Assembly (NCBI RefSeq): GCF_039962255.1
Contig: NZ_JAMPKY010000011.1
Span: 124,001 to 188,000 of the forward strand
Length of the DNA stretch: 64,000 nt
Direction of reading: 5' to 3'
DNA from: Leptolyngbya subtilissima AS-A7
GTDB taxonomy: Bacteria; Cyanobacteriota; Cyanobacteriia; Phormidesmidales; Phormidesmidaceae
The position numbers and the translations under genes were made by a program. The notes under the pieces were generated by a model. That model saw only the letters and a program-made list of their open reading frames with translations. It had not been told where the DNA came from and did not search any database. Numbering within the stretch: the first letter of the stretch is position 1; each line of letters starts with the position of its first letter. Shown piece after piece: positions 9,211-17,180 of this stretch.

Positions 9211-9368
9211 GGGGAAGTAGGGGAGTGGGGGTGAGGGGGTGGATGGGTAGGCGGGGGAAAGCTGGGTGAATCAGTTTTGAGTTTTGAGTTGGGCTTGAAG
9301 CTAAATTCAACATTCAAAGCTTCTCTATCTCCCTCACCTTCCCCATCTCCTCATCTTCCTTGCCTCCC
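9211..9368. repeat. G-rich/heptamer repeat spacer
   Basis: The spacer between the two glycosyltransferase genes begins with a purine-rich strand (repeats of GGGGAGTGGGGGTG type, 9211-9250). It continues with tandem GTTTTGA-like heptamers (about 9272-9289) and ends in a pyrimidine-rich CTCCCTCACC... tract. Such short tandem repeats are common between cyanobacterial genes. The G-runs could form quadruplexes, and the two purine/pyrimidine tracts could pair partly into a hairpin. Confidence 0.6.
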
Positions 9369-10550
9369 TCATCCCTCGACCCCAATCTCCCGGTAAAACT
9401 CCAACAGCTGCTTCGCCAGTGCCCGGTTCGTGTAGCGGCTCATGGCGCGGTGATGACCTGCTTCTGCTAAGGCCTGCCGCTGTTCGGGATTCTCCAGCAG
9501 GAGGCGAAGGCAATTGGCTAGTTCAGGGGCATTGCCTTCGGGAAAGACGAGGCCAGACTGGTCGATGACGTGGGGAATCTCGCCGGAGTCGGAACCAATC
9601 ACGGGGACGGCGCAGGCCATGGCTTCGATCAGCACGTGGCCGAATTGTTCTTTCCAGCCTTTGGAGGTGAGGGTTTTGAAGGTATTGGTGGTTTCGGAGG
9701 GCAGCACTAGGGTGTGCATGAGGTTGATGTAATTGGGGACCTGATCGTGGGGAATGTCGGTCACCCAGCGGAGGCGATCGCCGATGCCCAACCCATCAGC
9801 CTTGGCCTGAATGGTATCCCGCAGCTCTCCCCGACCCACTAGCAGCCACACCCAAGGTTGTGGGTGATCGCACAGAGTCGCCAGGGCATCGCAAAGAGTC
9901 AGCAGTCCCTTTTCTGCGACAAAGCGACCGCAGTAGCCCACCACAAAGGCATCGCTGGCGATGGCTAGGGCCTGGGACAACTCTGGCTGGGGCTGGGGAC
10001 GGAACAGGGTTTCATCGACACCAAGCTGAGGCATCACCTGGTAGGGAGCAGTGCAGCCGCGATCGCGCAAGATATCGGCCCCGTCTTGGTTGCCCACCAC
10101 TAGACCGTGGGTATGCCGCAGGTTGTAGGCTTCGAGGGCAGAGATGGGGAATTTGAGCTGGTAGGGCAAGTTCCACCAGGTGAAAAGAACGTTTTTGACC
10201 TTAAGACCCAGCAGGCGGTTGAGGGTAATGGTTTGGGTGTAGGCCAGCGCTTTAGCTCCCTGCTCAACCTGAATGACGTGGGGCCGAAATTCTCGCAGCA
10301 GTTTAACCAGATCGGGGCCAAAGGTGAGCAACCCTTGGTTGTTTTGGCTGAGATTGCTGAGGGGCTGCACCCGAAAGTTGCCCGCCTGGAGGGGTTCAGA
10401 CACAATTAGCCGGTTTTGCACGCCGCCGGGCTGCCAGCGGCGAGGAACGCCCACCACTACCTCTATCTCTGGGGAAAGCTGGGCTAGGGCGCGCAGCTTT
10501 TCGCGGTTGAGGTCAACGATATAAGTGTGGCTGAGCACGAGCACACGCAT
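9369..10550 (-). CDS. hpsO: GT4-type glycosyltransferase, HpsO-like
   Basis: A 393-residue GT-B glycosyltransferase. It begins MRVLVLSHTYIVDLNREKL, followed by VGVPRRWQPGG and FTWWNLPYQLKFP. The donor site includes GYCGRFVAEKGLLTL and EQFGHVLIEAMACAVPVIGSDSGEIP with the two conserved glutamates. The close resemblance to the HpsO glycosyltransferase of hormogonium polysaccharide loci is my recollection of the family. It is the upstream partner of the hpsP-like gene, with a repeat-filled 158-base spacer. I chose the ATG at 10550 because the family starts there. In-frame TTG (10568) and ATG (10562) lie upstream, and AGAGGT at about 10580 is better spaced for those, so six extra residues are possible. 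Confidence 0.8.
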   Translation of the reverse strand: MRVLVLSHTYIVDLNREKLRALAQLSPEIEVVVGVPRRWQPGGVQNRLIVSEPLQAGNFRVQPLSNLSQNNQGLLTFGPDLVKLLREFRPHVIQVEQGAKALAYTQTITLNRLLGLKVKNVLFTWWNLPYQLKFPISALEAYNLRHTHGLVVGNQDGADILRDRGCTAPYQVMPQLGVDETLFRPQPQPELSQALAIASDAFVVGYCGRFVAEKGLLTLCDALATLCDHPQPWVWLLVGRGELRDTIQAKADGLGIGDRLRWVTDIPHDQVPNYINLMHTLVLPSETTNTFKTLTSKGWKEQFGHVLIEAMACAVPVIGSDSGEIPHVIDQSGLVFPEGNAPELANCLRLLLENPEQRQALAEAGHHRAMSRYTNRALAKQLLEFYREIGVEG

Positions 10551-10686
10551 GGTTGGCAACATCCGCAAAAAGGGGCACCTCTAGGTTGCCCAAAGGGTGC
10601 TTAGGGGTTGCACCGTCAGCCAGGCAGGCGAGGGCGATCGCTCAGATATGCAGGAGCCAAGCGCTGCTAGGGCTGCTCGCGTGCCT

Positions 10687-10986
10687 TTAGCCATCGCTTT
10701 TAGAAACTATGCCCTCATCCCCGCGATCGCCTGCTGCCCGCTTGGCCTGGCCGTAGCGAATCGGTCCCCTAGCTGTTTTGGGATCGACCACTTGCCCTCG
10801 CTGTCGGACAACAATTTCCCCCTCGGCGGCTAGCTCAACCCCGACCTCACGGACAGCAGGCATCAACTCGCGCCAGTCTTCATGACTGAGGGCGCGGGCG
10901 ACTTCAGAGGGGCAGATCGTTTTGCTGGGGCCGCGCTGGGCAAGCAAACCGAGCAAGGTGGCGCGCAGGTCAGCAGAAACGGTCAT
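10687..10986 (-). CDS. DUF3253 family protein
   Basis: A 99-residue protein with the DUF3253 pattern: RATLLGLLAQRGPSKTICPSEVAR, DWRELMPAVREV and a closing RGPIRYG. The predicted fold is a winged-helix-like bundle, but no activity is established that I know of. The ATG at 10984-10986 overlaps the TGA of the upstream hydrolase gene (10983-10985) as ATGA, a classical translational-coupling junction. That is why I prefer it to the longer frame starting at 11061. The C-terminal 15 residues (AAGDRGDEGIVSKSDG) are polar and probably disordered. The coupling suggests the two proteins are made in step, though DUF3253 genes are not known to me as hydrolase partners. Confidence 0.82.
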   Translation of the reverse strand: MTVSADLRATLLGLLAQRGPSKTICPSEVARALSHEDWRELMPAVREVGVELAAEGEIVVRQRGQVVDPKTARGPIRYGQAKRAAGDRGDEGIVSKSDG

Positions 10987-11849
10987 GGCCCCAAGGCGAG
11001 GAATTCGTCCATGAGGGTATTGACCTGGTGAGGGCGCTCCTGCTGCACCCAATGGCTGCAATGGGGAATGTAGCGCAGGCGCAGATGGCGCACGTAGTCT
11101 TCAGTGCCAAGGGAAAGTTCTTTGCCCAAGGCTGCATCGGCTTCGCCCCAAATCAGCAGGGTGGGTACTTCGAGAATGCCCCAGGGTTGCCACTGTGGGC
11201 CGCTAAAGCTCAAAGCCCGGTAGTAGTTGACCATGGCGGTGAGGGCACCAGGCTTGGCAGCGGCGGTCTTGTAGGCTCGTAGATCGGCGTCGCTAAAGGT
11301 ACTTTTATCGACGGCCATGCCCAGCAACATTTGCTCGATCGCCCAGTAGTCGCCCGCCTGCAATAGTAGTTCGGGCAGCAGCGGTAGCTGAAAGGCCCCG
11401 ATATACCAACTGCGCAACAGCTGCTGGGGATGGCGTAGCCCTTCGGCAAACTTGGCTGGGTGGGGAATATTCATCACGATCAGCGACTCGAGCAGTTCGG
11501 GGTGGGCGTAGGCAAAGGCCCAAGCGATCGCGCCTCCCCAGTCGTGCCCTACCAGTACCGCGCGGTCATAGCCCAAGGCGGCGATCGCCCCCCGTACATC
11601 CTCCACTAAGACATCCAAACGATAGGCATTGACATCTGAGGGCTTGTCGCTGTCGTTGTAGCCCCGTAGGTCCAGGGCGACGCAGGTATATTTGGCCGCA
11701 AAATGGTCGAGCTGGTGCCGCCAGGAGTACCAAAATTCTGGAAAGCCATGCAAAAACAGCATCAGCGGCCCTTGGCCCTGGCGGACGTAGTGCAGGCGCA
11801 GGCCATTAGTTTGCAGAAACCCGTGCTGTTTGCTGACAGTTGCGGTCAT
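10983..11849 (-). CDS. Alpha/beta hydrolase of the epoxide hydrolase/haloalkane dehalogenase type
   Basis: A 288-residue alpha/beta-hydrolase. It has the oxyanion-hole motif LHGFPEFWYSWRHQ (HGxP), LDLRGYNDSDKP, and the nucleophile elbow VGHDWGGAIAW, in which the nucleophile is Asp rather than Ser. This is the hallmark of soluble epoxide hydrolases and haloalkane dehalogenases. An acid in IWGEADAALG and the His of HCSHWVQQERP complete the triad. It probably opens epoxides or dehalogenates small molecules through an ester intermediate; the substrate cannot be deduced. The ATG at 11849 gives the usual N terminus. The 3' end overlaps the DUF3253 gene by 4 bases. Confidence 0.9.
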   Translation of the reverse strand: MTATVSKQHGFLQTNGLRLHYVRQGQGPLMLFLHGFPEFWYSWRHQLDHFAAKYTCVALDLRGYNDSDKPSDVNAYRLDVLVEDVRGAIAALGYDRAVLVGHDWGGAIAWAFAYAHPELLESLIVMNIPHPAKFAEGLRHPQQLLRSWYIGAFQLPLLPELLLQAGDYWAIEQMLLGMAVDKSTFSDADLRAYKTAAAKPGALTAMVNYYRALSFSGPQWQPWGILEVPTLLIWGEADAALGKELSLGTEDYVRHLRLRYIPHCSHWVQQERPHQVNTLMDEFLALGP

Positions 11850-12225
11850 GGCACCACCGGGGCCAACGTCTCCTTAACTATACTGAGAACTCCTAGGGCT
11901 GGGGGCGATCCCCCTGACTTGGACCGGGTTGTCAGTTACGTAAATATATTTAACCCATTTCTCCCAACCCCCGGATGCTGATTTTTACCACCTGTAAATG
12001 GTAGGGAGCACAGCAGAAGCTGACGTTGTGTGGGTGGCCTTCACAACACCTAACCAGATCACAGCTCAGAGTCGTTTGCTCACCCGCCAGACCTAATGGG
12101 GTTAACTGGCTTGCGAAGGCTCATTCTCTACGTGCTGCCCTTGGGGCGCTGGTTGCTGACCGTCGCGATCTGGAACGACCTGGGAAGGTTTGGCCCTCGT
12201 CACGTTCCTTGCGATTGTTCCTGAT
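11850..12225. other. Intergenic leader region, partly duplicated before the second paralogue
   Basis: This gene-free region lies between the hydrolase start and the first paralogue. Its last 30 bases (TTTGGCCCTCGTCACGTTCC, 12189-12208, then a T/G-rich stretch to the ATG) recur almost identically before the second paralogue at 13421-13456. A second shared block (AGACCTAATGGGGTTAA, about 12090-12106) recurs near 13349-13366. The shared leader suggests that regulatory sequence was duplicated with the gene. No other gene or RNA was recognised. Confidence 0.55.
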
Positions 12226-13095
12226 ATGAACTCACTAGACGACTTGACCCTGTTGCAGTGGTTTGTTTCGGGGGATGCCTCCCTAGAAGCAAATCAGTCG
12301 CTCCGGATTCAGCCCGCCAACAACCTGCGCCAGCTCTTGGGCCGTAAAGGCTCGCTGCTGGCCACCGCCTACGATGCTGCCCTGCCGCCCCGCATTGAGG
12401 TGCGCCGCCACACCGAATACGCTGACATACTACACCAGATTTTGGTCGACCATCACTTTGTGCCCGTTGGCCAGGAGTTGGACAGCCAGGTGTTGTGCTA
12501 TGCTCACTACCCAATTCCTGAGGGCTACCGCATTGTCTATGGCCAGGCTCGCCAGCTGTGGAAGCAGTGGTGGACCCACGCCAGTCGCCTCAGCGATCGC
12601 CACCTTCAGCTCGACCTGTTTGTGCTGGCGAGCAGCCAGTGGTACCCCATCCGCGACGTTGCCATCAACAGCGGCACGCTCTACATTGACACCTTGCGGG
12701 GCGAGACCGTTCACCACGGCGATGACATGATGGTGTGGCTCGAACAGGAGCGCTGTGATGAGACCGATGAAACCTGTTTTTGGGCATCGCCTTCAGGCCA
12801 GCTAGTGCCGCACCAGCTTCCAGAACAGACGCCTGCCGCCACCCTGACTAGCCCGCCCCATCAGTCTCAGCCCTCCGGCCGGCCGCTTTTGGATGGTGCA
12901 GTTTCCTCGGCTACTGTAGACTCCACCCTGGCCCCGGTTGTGTATGCCCTAGACGGCAGGGTCTACGTGCAGACCGCCCTAGGCGTTATCGTCGTCGAAG
13001 GCGAAAAACTGAGAGCCTACAAGCCTGCGCCCCCAATGGCGACCCCCAGGGATCGAGCTACGACCGTCGCCACCGTTCGACAGCGCCCCAGATAA
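12226..13095 (+). CDS. Hypothetical protein, tandem paralogue A
   Basis: I do not recognise this 289-residue family. The product is soluble, with no signal peptide or membrane segment. It has three parts: a conserved N-terminal block of about 190 residues (LDDLTLLQWFVSGD, NQSLRIQPANN, RQLLGRKGSLLA, EVRRHTEY, QVLCYAHYPIPEGYR), a Pro/Ser/Thr-rich linker, and a conserved C-terminal strand-rich motif LAPVVYALDGRVYVQTALGV followed by VVEG. The end is basic (RQRPR). It is about 75% identical by eye to the next gene through the N-terminal block, a recent tandem duplication; the linker differs most. The ATG at 12226 is chosen because both copies begin M-x-SLDDLTLLQWF there; an upstream in-frame start at 12190 lies inside the duplicated leader. 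Confidence 0.78.
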   Translation: MNSLDDLTLLQWFVSGDASLEANQSLRIQPANNLRQLLGRKGSLLATAYDAALPPRIEVRRHTEYADILHQILVDHHFVPVGQELDSQVLCYAHYPIPEGYRIVYGQARQLWKQWWTHASRLSDRHLQLDLFVLASSQWYPIRDVAINSGTLYIDTLRGETVHHGDDMMVWLEQERCDETDETCFWASPSGQLVPHQLPEQTPAATLTSPPHQSQPSGRPLLDGAVSSATVDSTLAPVVYALDGRVYVQTALGVIVVEGEKLRAYKPAPPMATPRDRATTVATVRQRPR

Positions 13096-13456
13096 CCGGC
13101 GGCTCCAGCAATAGACTTCGCCAGCTTTGCCTAGCGTCTCGGTCAGCAACTAGACCCTAGGCAAATTATGGCGGCGATTGTGACACCCCAGCTACCGGCA
13201 AACTGTATAAGAATTTACAAAATCTTGTTGATATCACGGGGGAAACATCCGGATTCCTAACGTCAGATTTCATAGCATGGGATTGTGTCGATCCGATGCA
13301 GGGCATTGAGCAGCCTCTATCTGGATCAGCGTTCACGGCTCTCCTGCTAGACCCAATGGGCTTAATCAGTCTGCGATGGTAAAAGCTTTTCAGCGATCGC
13401 GGCTGAGATGATTTCCAGGGTTTGGCCCTCATCACGTTCCTGCAATTGTTTCACCC
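13096..13456. other. Intergenic region between tandem paralogues, contains duplicated leader
   Basis: A 361-base spacer with no supported gene. It contains the second copy of the leader found before paralogue A: AGACCCAATGGGCTTAA near 13349-13366 and TTTGGCCCTCATCACGTTCC at 13421-13440. An AT-rich stretch at 13198-13240 may contain a promoter, but I could not fit a well-spaced -35/-10 pair. The two leaders diverge between the shared blocks, so the blocks are probably under selection. Confidence 0.5.
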
Positions 13457-14332
13457 ATGACCTCACTCGATGATTTAACTCTGTTGCAGTGGTTTGTCTC
13501 AGGGGATGCCACCCTAGAAGCGAACCAGTCGCTGCGCATTCAGCCCGCCAACAATGTGCGCCAGCTTCTGGGCCGCAAAGGATCGCTGCTGGCGATCGCC
13601 TACGATGCCACCACGCCGGCTCGCATTGAGGTGCGCCGCCATACTGACTACACGGACGTACTGCACCAGGTCTTGATCGATCATCACTTTCTACCCGTTG
13701 GTCAGGGGCTAGATAGCCAGGTATTGTGCTACGCCCACCACCCTATCCCCCAGGGCTACCGGGTCAATTACGCCGCCGCCCGACAGCTTTGGAAGCAGTG
13801 GTGGATGCAGTCAAGCCGCCGCGGCAAGCGCCCGCTGCAGCTTGACCTGTTAGTGTTGAGCCAAAACCAGTGGTACCCCGTCCGCGACATTGCCATCAAC
13901 AGCGGCACCCTCTACGTCGATACCCTGCGCGGCGAGAACGTTTACCACGGCGATGACATGGTGGCCTGGCTCGAAAAAGAGCGCTGCGAAGAGGGCGACA
14001 AAACCTTTGTTTGGACATCGCCACCGGCTCAAGCTGTCCCAACTCCTCCTGAGCCGCCCGCTGCTGCAACTGTGCCGGCAAGGGCACCCGCTCCAGCCCC
14101 TCGCCCTGCCCCGCCGCCGAGATCACCGGTTACCCTAGCCCCTCTAGCTAGCATAGACCCCACTCTGGCCCCGGTGGTCTATGCCTTGGACGGTAAGGTT
14201 TATATCCAGACCGCCGTGGGAGTGGTTGTGGTTGAGGGCCAAGGGCTAAAGGCTTATAAATCTCTACATCAGCCGGCGATCGCCCCTGACCGGCTTGCGA
14301 CCGTGACAACCGTCAGGCAACGCTTTAGGTAA
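13457..14332 (+). CDS. Hypothetical protein, tandem paralogue B
   Basis: A 291-residue product of the same unrecognised family as its upstream neighbour. The N-terminal block is nearly co-linear (LDDLTLLQWFVSGD, RQLLGRKGSLLAIAYD, EVRRHTDY, SQVLCYAHHPIPQGYR, QWYPVRDIAINSGTLYVDTLRGE). The linker is longer and more Ala/Pro-rich (PPEPPAAATVPARAPAPAPRPAPPPR) than in copy A. The C-terminal motif LAPVVYALDGKVYIQTAVGV and the TVRQRFR tail are kept, so both ends are under constraint. The start is fixed by alignment with copy A. Its stop overlaps the stop of the convergent sixA gene by 8 bases (14325-14332), so the two mRNAs have complementary 3' ends. Confidence 0.78.
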   Translation: MTSLDDLTLLQWFVSGDATLEANQSLRIQPANNVRQLLGRKGSLLAIAYDATTPARIEVRRHTDYTDVLHQVLIDHHFLPVGQGLDSQVLCYAHHPIPQGYRVNYAAARQLWKQWWMQSSRRGKRPLQLDLLVLSQNQWYPVRDIAINSGTLYVDTLRGENVYHGDDMVAWLEKERCEEGDKTFVWTSPPAQAVPTPPEPPAAATVPARAPAPAPRPAPPPRSPVTLAPLASIDPTLAPVVYALDGKVYIQTAVGVVVVEGQGLKAYKSLHQPAIAPDRLATVTTVRQRFR

Positions 14333-14819
14333 ACAGCCTAGGGGGCAGCAGCCACAGCAGGGTGCCTCGGCCATAGTCAATTTGAGACCAGGTGGTGATT
14401 TCAAACTCAAGGCAGACCATGGCCGCTGTGGGCATGTGCACGATACCGCCGCCCAAAAAAAACGAAGCTGCGTCAGACCAGGTCGGCTGATGGCCTACCA
14501 GCATAAGCGAGCGGTGATGGTCTGGCACCGCGTAAATCACCTGTAACACCTGGTCGATCGAGGCTTCGTAGAGGTCGTCGGTGACGCTCATGGGGCAGGG
14601 CCAGTGACCGGCCTCCATGGCAATCTCTAGGGTGGTGCGGGCTCGCACCGCCGACGAGGTAATGGCCAGGTCGGGGACTTTGCCTGCCGCCGCCAGCAGC
14701 TTGCCCATGGTTTTGGCGGCGATAATGCCGCGCTCGGCGACGGGGCGATCGCGATCGCGCCCGTTACCCACATTCCAGTCAGATTTGCCGTGGCGAAAAA
14801 GAATTAGCTGCTTGGTCAT
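14325..14819 (-). CDS. sixA: Phosphohistidine phosphatase SixA-like
   Basis: A 164-residue histidine phosphatase. The phosphoacceptor motif is LFRHGKSDWN (RHG), followed by RPVAERG, SSAVRARTTLEIA and the second catalytic His in LVGHQPTW. SixA-type enzymes remove phosphate from phosphohistidine, for example on HPt domains or phosphotransferase proteins. I chose the ATG at 14819 because MTKQLILFRHGKSDW matches the family N terminus; the frame extends about 48 residues upstream without conservation. It lies 97 bases downstream of tex on the same strand. The abundance of histidine kinases and an HPt domain elsewhere in the window makes a regulatory role plausible, but that is inference. Confidence 0.88.
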   Translation of the reverse strand: MTKQLILFRHGKSDWNVGNGRDRDRPVAERGIIAAKTMGKLLAAAGKVPDLAITSSAVRARTTLEIAMEAGHWPCPMSVTDDLYEASIDQVLQVIYAVPDHHRSLMLVGHQPTWSDAASFFLGGGIVHMPTAAMVCLEFEITTWSQIDYGRGTLLWLLPPRLFT

Positions 14820-14916
14820 GGTAGGGGGGCGATCGTGGCTCCAGGGCGGTGTGCCCTTGATCACCTTAGGGGATCGCCCGGGGGGAATCAATGTTGGCCC
14901 CCAGTTTTCTCCAGCT

Positions 14917-17070
14917 TTAGGATGCGGCCCGCATCGATAGGCCGATGCGCTTGAGCTTGACATCTACCTCCATCACCCGCACCGTCACCACCTGGCCCAC
15001 CTTGACAATCTCGTTGGGGTCGCTAACAAAGCGATCGGCCATCTGCGAAATATGCACCAGCCCATCCTGGTGCACCCCCACGTCCACAAATGCGCCAAAA
15101 TTGGTGACGTTGGTGACGACTCCCTCTAGGGTGAGACCAGGCTTCAGGTCAGTGATTTCGTTAATGCCCTCCTGAAAGCGGGCGTAGGCAAACTGCTCGC
15201 GGGGGTCTCGACCAGGCTTTTCTAGTTCCTGCAAGATATCGCGCAGGGTGAGTTCCCCAGCCTCGGCGGTGGTGTATTTTTTGATGTCGAGCCGCTTCAG
15301 GCGATCAGCGGCTTTGGGAATCTGCTCTAGGGATAAGGAGAGATCGGCGGCGATCGCATCCACAATGCCGTAGCTCTCGGGGTGGACCGCCGTGTTGTCG
15401 AGGGGGTTTTTGCCGTTGCGAATACGCAGAAACCCCGCTGCTTGCTCAAAGGCCTTGGGCCCCAGTTTTTTGACTTTCAGCAGCTCCCGGCGCGACTGAA
15501 ATGCCCCATTGGCATCGCGGAATTCGACGATATTGTTTGCCACCGCTGGGGTCAGCCCCGACACGTAGGTGAGCAGCTCGCGCGAGGCCATATTGAGATC
15601 CACCCCCACGTAGTTGACGCAGCTCTCGATGGTGTCGTCGAGCTTTTGCTTGAGCCGCTTTTGATCGACATCGTGCTGGTACTGGCCCACACCAATCGAT
15701 TTGGGGTCGATCTTGACCAGTTCGGCCAGGGGGTCTTGCAGCCGCCGGGCAATGCTGATCGCCCCCCGCACCGTCACATCTAGGTCGGGGAACTCCGCTG
15801 CGGCCACTTCGCTAGCGGAATAGATCGACGCCCCCGACTCATTCACCAGCACTTTTACCGGGGGATTTGACAAGGTTTTGAGCACTTCCCCCACGAAAGC
15901 GTCGGTTTCGCGGCTGGCGGTGCCGTTGCCGATCGCAATCAGCTCGATCCTGTGTTTGCGAATCATCCCCGCTAAGGTCTGGGCCGCCTGCTGCCGCTGG
16001 TTTTGGGACTGGTGGGGAAACACCGCCTGGTATTCCAGAAACTTGCCGGTACTATCCACCGCAGCTACCTTACAGCCGGTGCGAAAGCCGGGGTCAACCC
16101 CTAGGGTGGGCTTCATGCCCGCCGGGGGCGATAGCAGCAGGTTCTTCAGGTTAGCCTCAAAGTTTTGAATCGACACCTCATCGGCCCAGGCCTTTTTCTC
16201 GGCCATCACCTCGCTGGTCAGCGACGGCTTCATCAACCGGCTGTAAGCGTCTTGAATTACCCCCCGGTAGAACTGGCGAACCTCAGGTACGGGAGTTTTC
16301 ACCACCCGCTTTTCGAGGGTTTGCAGCACGGGGTCGGGCTCAACCTCCAGCCCCACCTTGAGAATGCCTTCGCGATCGCCCCGCAGCAGCGCCAGCAGAT
16401 TGTGGGAGGCGATGGAGCGCACCGGTGCCTGGTAAGCCCGATACATCTCGTATTTGGTGCTGCCCTCGGGGTGACCTTTTTTGATGCTAGCGGTGAACTG
16501 GCCTTGCTTTAGCAGCTGATCTCTGACGTACCGCCGCAGCTCCGCCCGCTCTGCCACCTGCTCTGCCAAAATATCCGCCGCCCCCTGAAGGGCTTCGTCC
16601 GTAGACTGAACCCCTTTATCCGGGTTCACAAACGCTTGCGCTTCCTGAAGCAGAACCGCCCGTTTGCCCGTTTTATTCAGCTCCTCAATTTTTTGGGCCA
16701 GCGGCTCTAGCCCCTTTTCTTTGGCCATGGTGGCGCGCGTGCGGCGCTTGGGTCGGTAAGGCAGATAAAGATCCTCTAGCTCCGTCTTTTGCTGGCAGGC
16801 GAGAATGGCAGTCTTTAGTGCATCCGTGAGCTTGCCCTGGGATTGAATCTCGCTTAGCACCGTCTGCCGTCGATCCTCAAGCTCCGTTAGGTACTGGTGG
16901 CGCTCGGCAATCTGCCGCAGCTGCACCTCATCTAGATCCCCCGTGCGTTCCTTGCGGTAGCGAGCCACAAAGGGCACCGTAGCCCCTTCGGCAAACAGCG
17001 ACAGGGTGGCCTCTACTTGGGCCGGGCGGATCTCAAGTTCGGCGGCAATGGTGGTCGCGAGCGAAGTCAT
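14917..17070 (-). CDS. tex: Tex-family RNA-binding transcription accessory protein
   Basis: A 717-residue Tex protein, close to the usual length. The order is an N-terminal helical region (IRPAQVEATLSLFAEGATVPFVARYRKE split over two conserved motifs), a YqgF/RNase H-like domain (LGVDPGFRTGCKVAAVD), helix-hairpin-helix motifs (YVSGLTPAVANNIVEFR, LKVKKLGPKAFEQAAGFLRI) and a C-terminal S1 RNA-binding domain (GVVTNVTNFGAFVDVGVHQDGLVHIS). Tex binds nucleic acid and affects transcription and stress tolerance in several bacteria. The ATG at 17070 (MTSLATTIAAEL) gives the conserved start; eleven codons upstream in frame are Cys-rich and unlike the family. Confidence 0.95.
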   Translation of the reverse strand: MTSLATTIAAELEIRPAQVEATLSLFAEGATVPFVARYRKERTGDLDEVQLRQIAERHQYLTELEDRRQTVLSEIQSQGKLTDALKTAILACQQKTELEDLYLPYRPKRRTRATMAKEKGLEPLAQKIEELNKTGKRAVLLQEAQAFVNPDKGVQSTDEALQGAADILAEQVAERAELRRYVRDQLLKQGQFTASIKKGHPEGSTKYEMYRAYQAPVRSIASHNLLALLRGDREGILKVGLEVEPDPVLQTLEKRVVKTPVPEVRQFYRGVIQDAYSRLMKPSLTSEVMAEKKAWADEVSIQNFEANLKNLLLSPPAGMKPTLGVDPGFRTGCKVAAVDSTGKFLEYQAVFPHQSQNQRQQAAQTLAGMIRKHRIELIAIGNGTASRETDAFVGEVLKTLSNPPVKVLVNESGASIYSASEVAAAEFPDLDVTVRGAISIARRLQDPLAELVKIDPKSIGVGQYQHDVDQKRLKQKLDDTIESCVNYVGVDLNMASRELLTYVSGLTPAVANNIVEFRDANGAFQSRRELLKVKKLGPKAFEQAAGFLRIRNGKNPLDNTAVHPESYGIVDAIAADLSLSLEQIPKAADRLKRLDIKKYTTAEAGELTLRDILQELEKPGRDPREQFAYARFQEGINEITDLKPGLTLEGVVTNVTNFGAFVDVGVHQDGLVHISQMADRFVSDPNEIVKVGQVVTVRVMEVDVKLKRIGLSMRAAS

Positions 17071-17180
17071 GGGGCAGCTACTGAGGCAATAACAGTCCTC
17101 CATTGTAAATGTGGCCTGAACAGCTCAGAGAAAGTAGCTAGCATTCATTGCGATAGCTAGCTCAACCCTTTGAATAGTGA

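Noticed and set aside
9211-9368. CRISPR array
   Set aside because: Repeats are short, degenerate and adjacent without uniform spacers; no cas genes are in the window.
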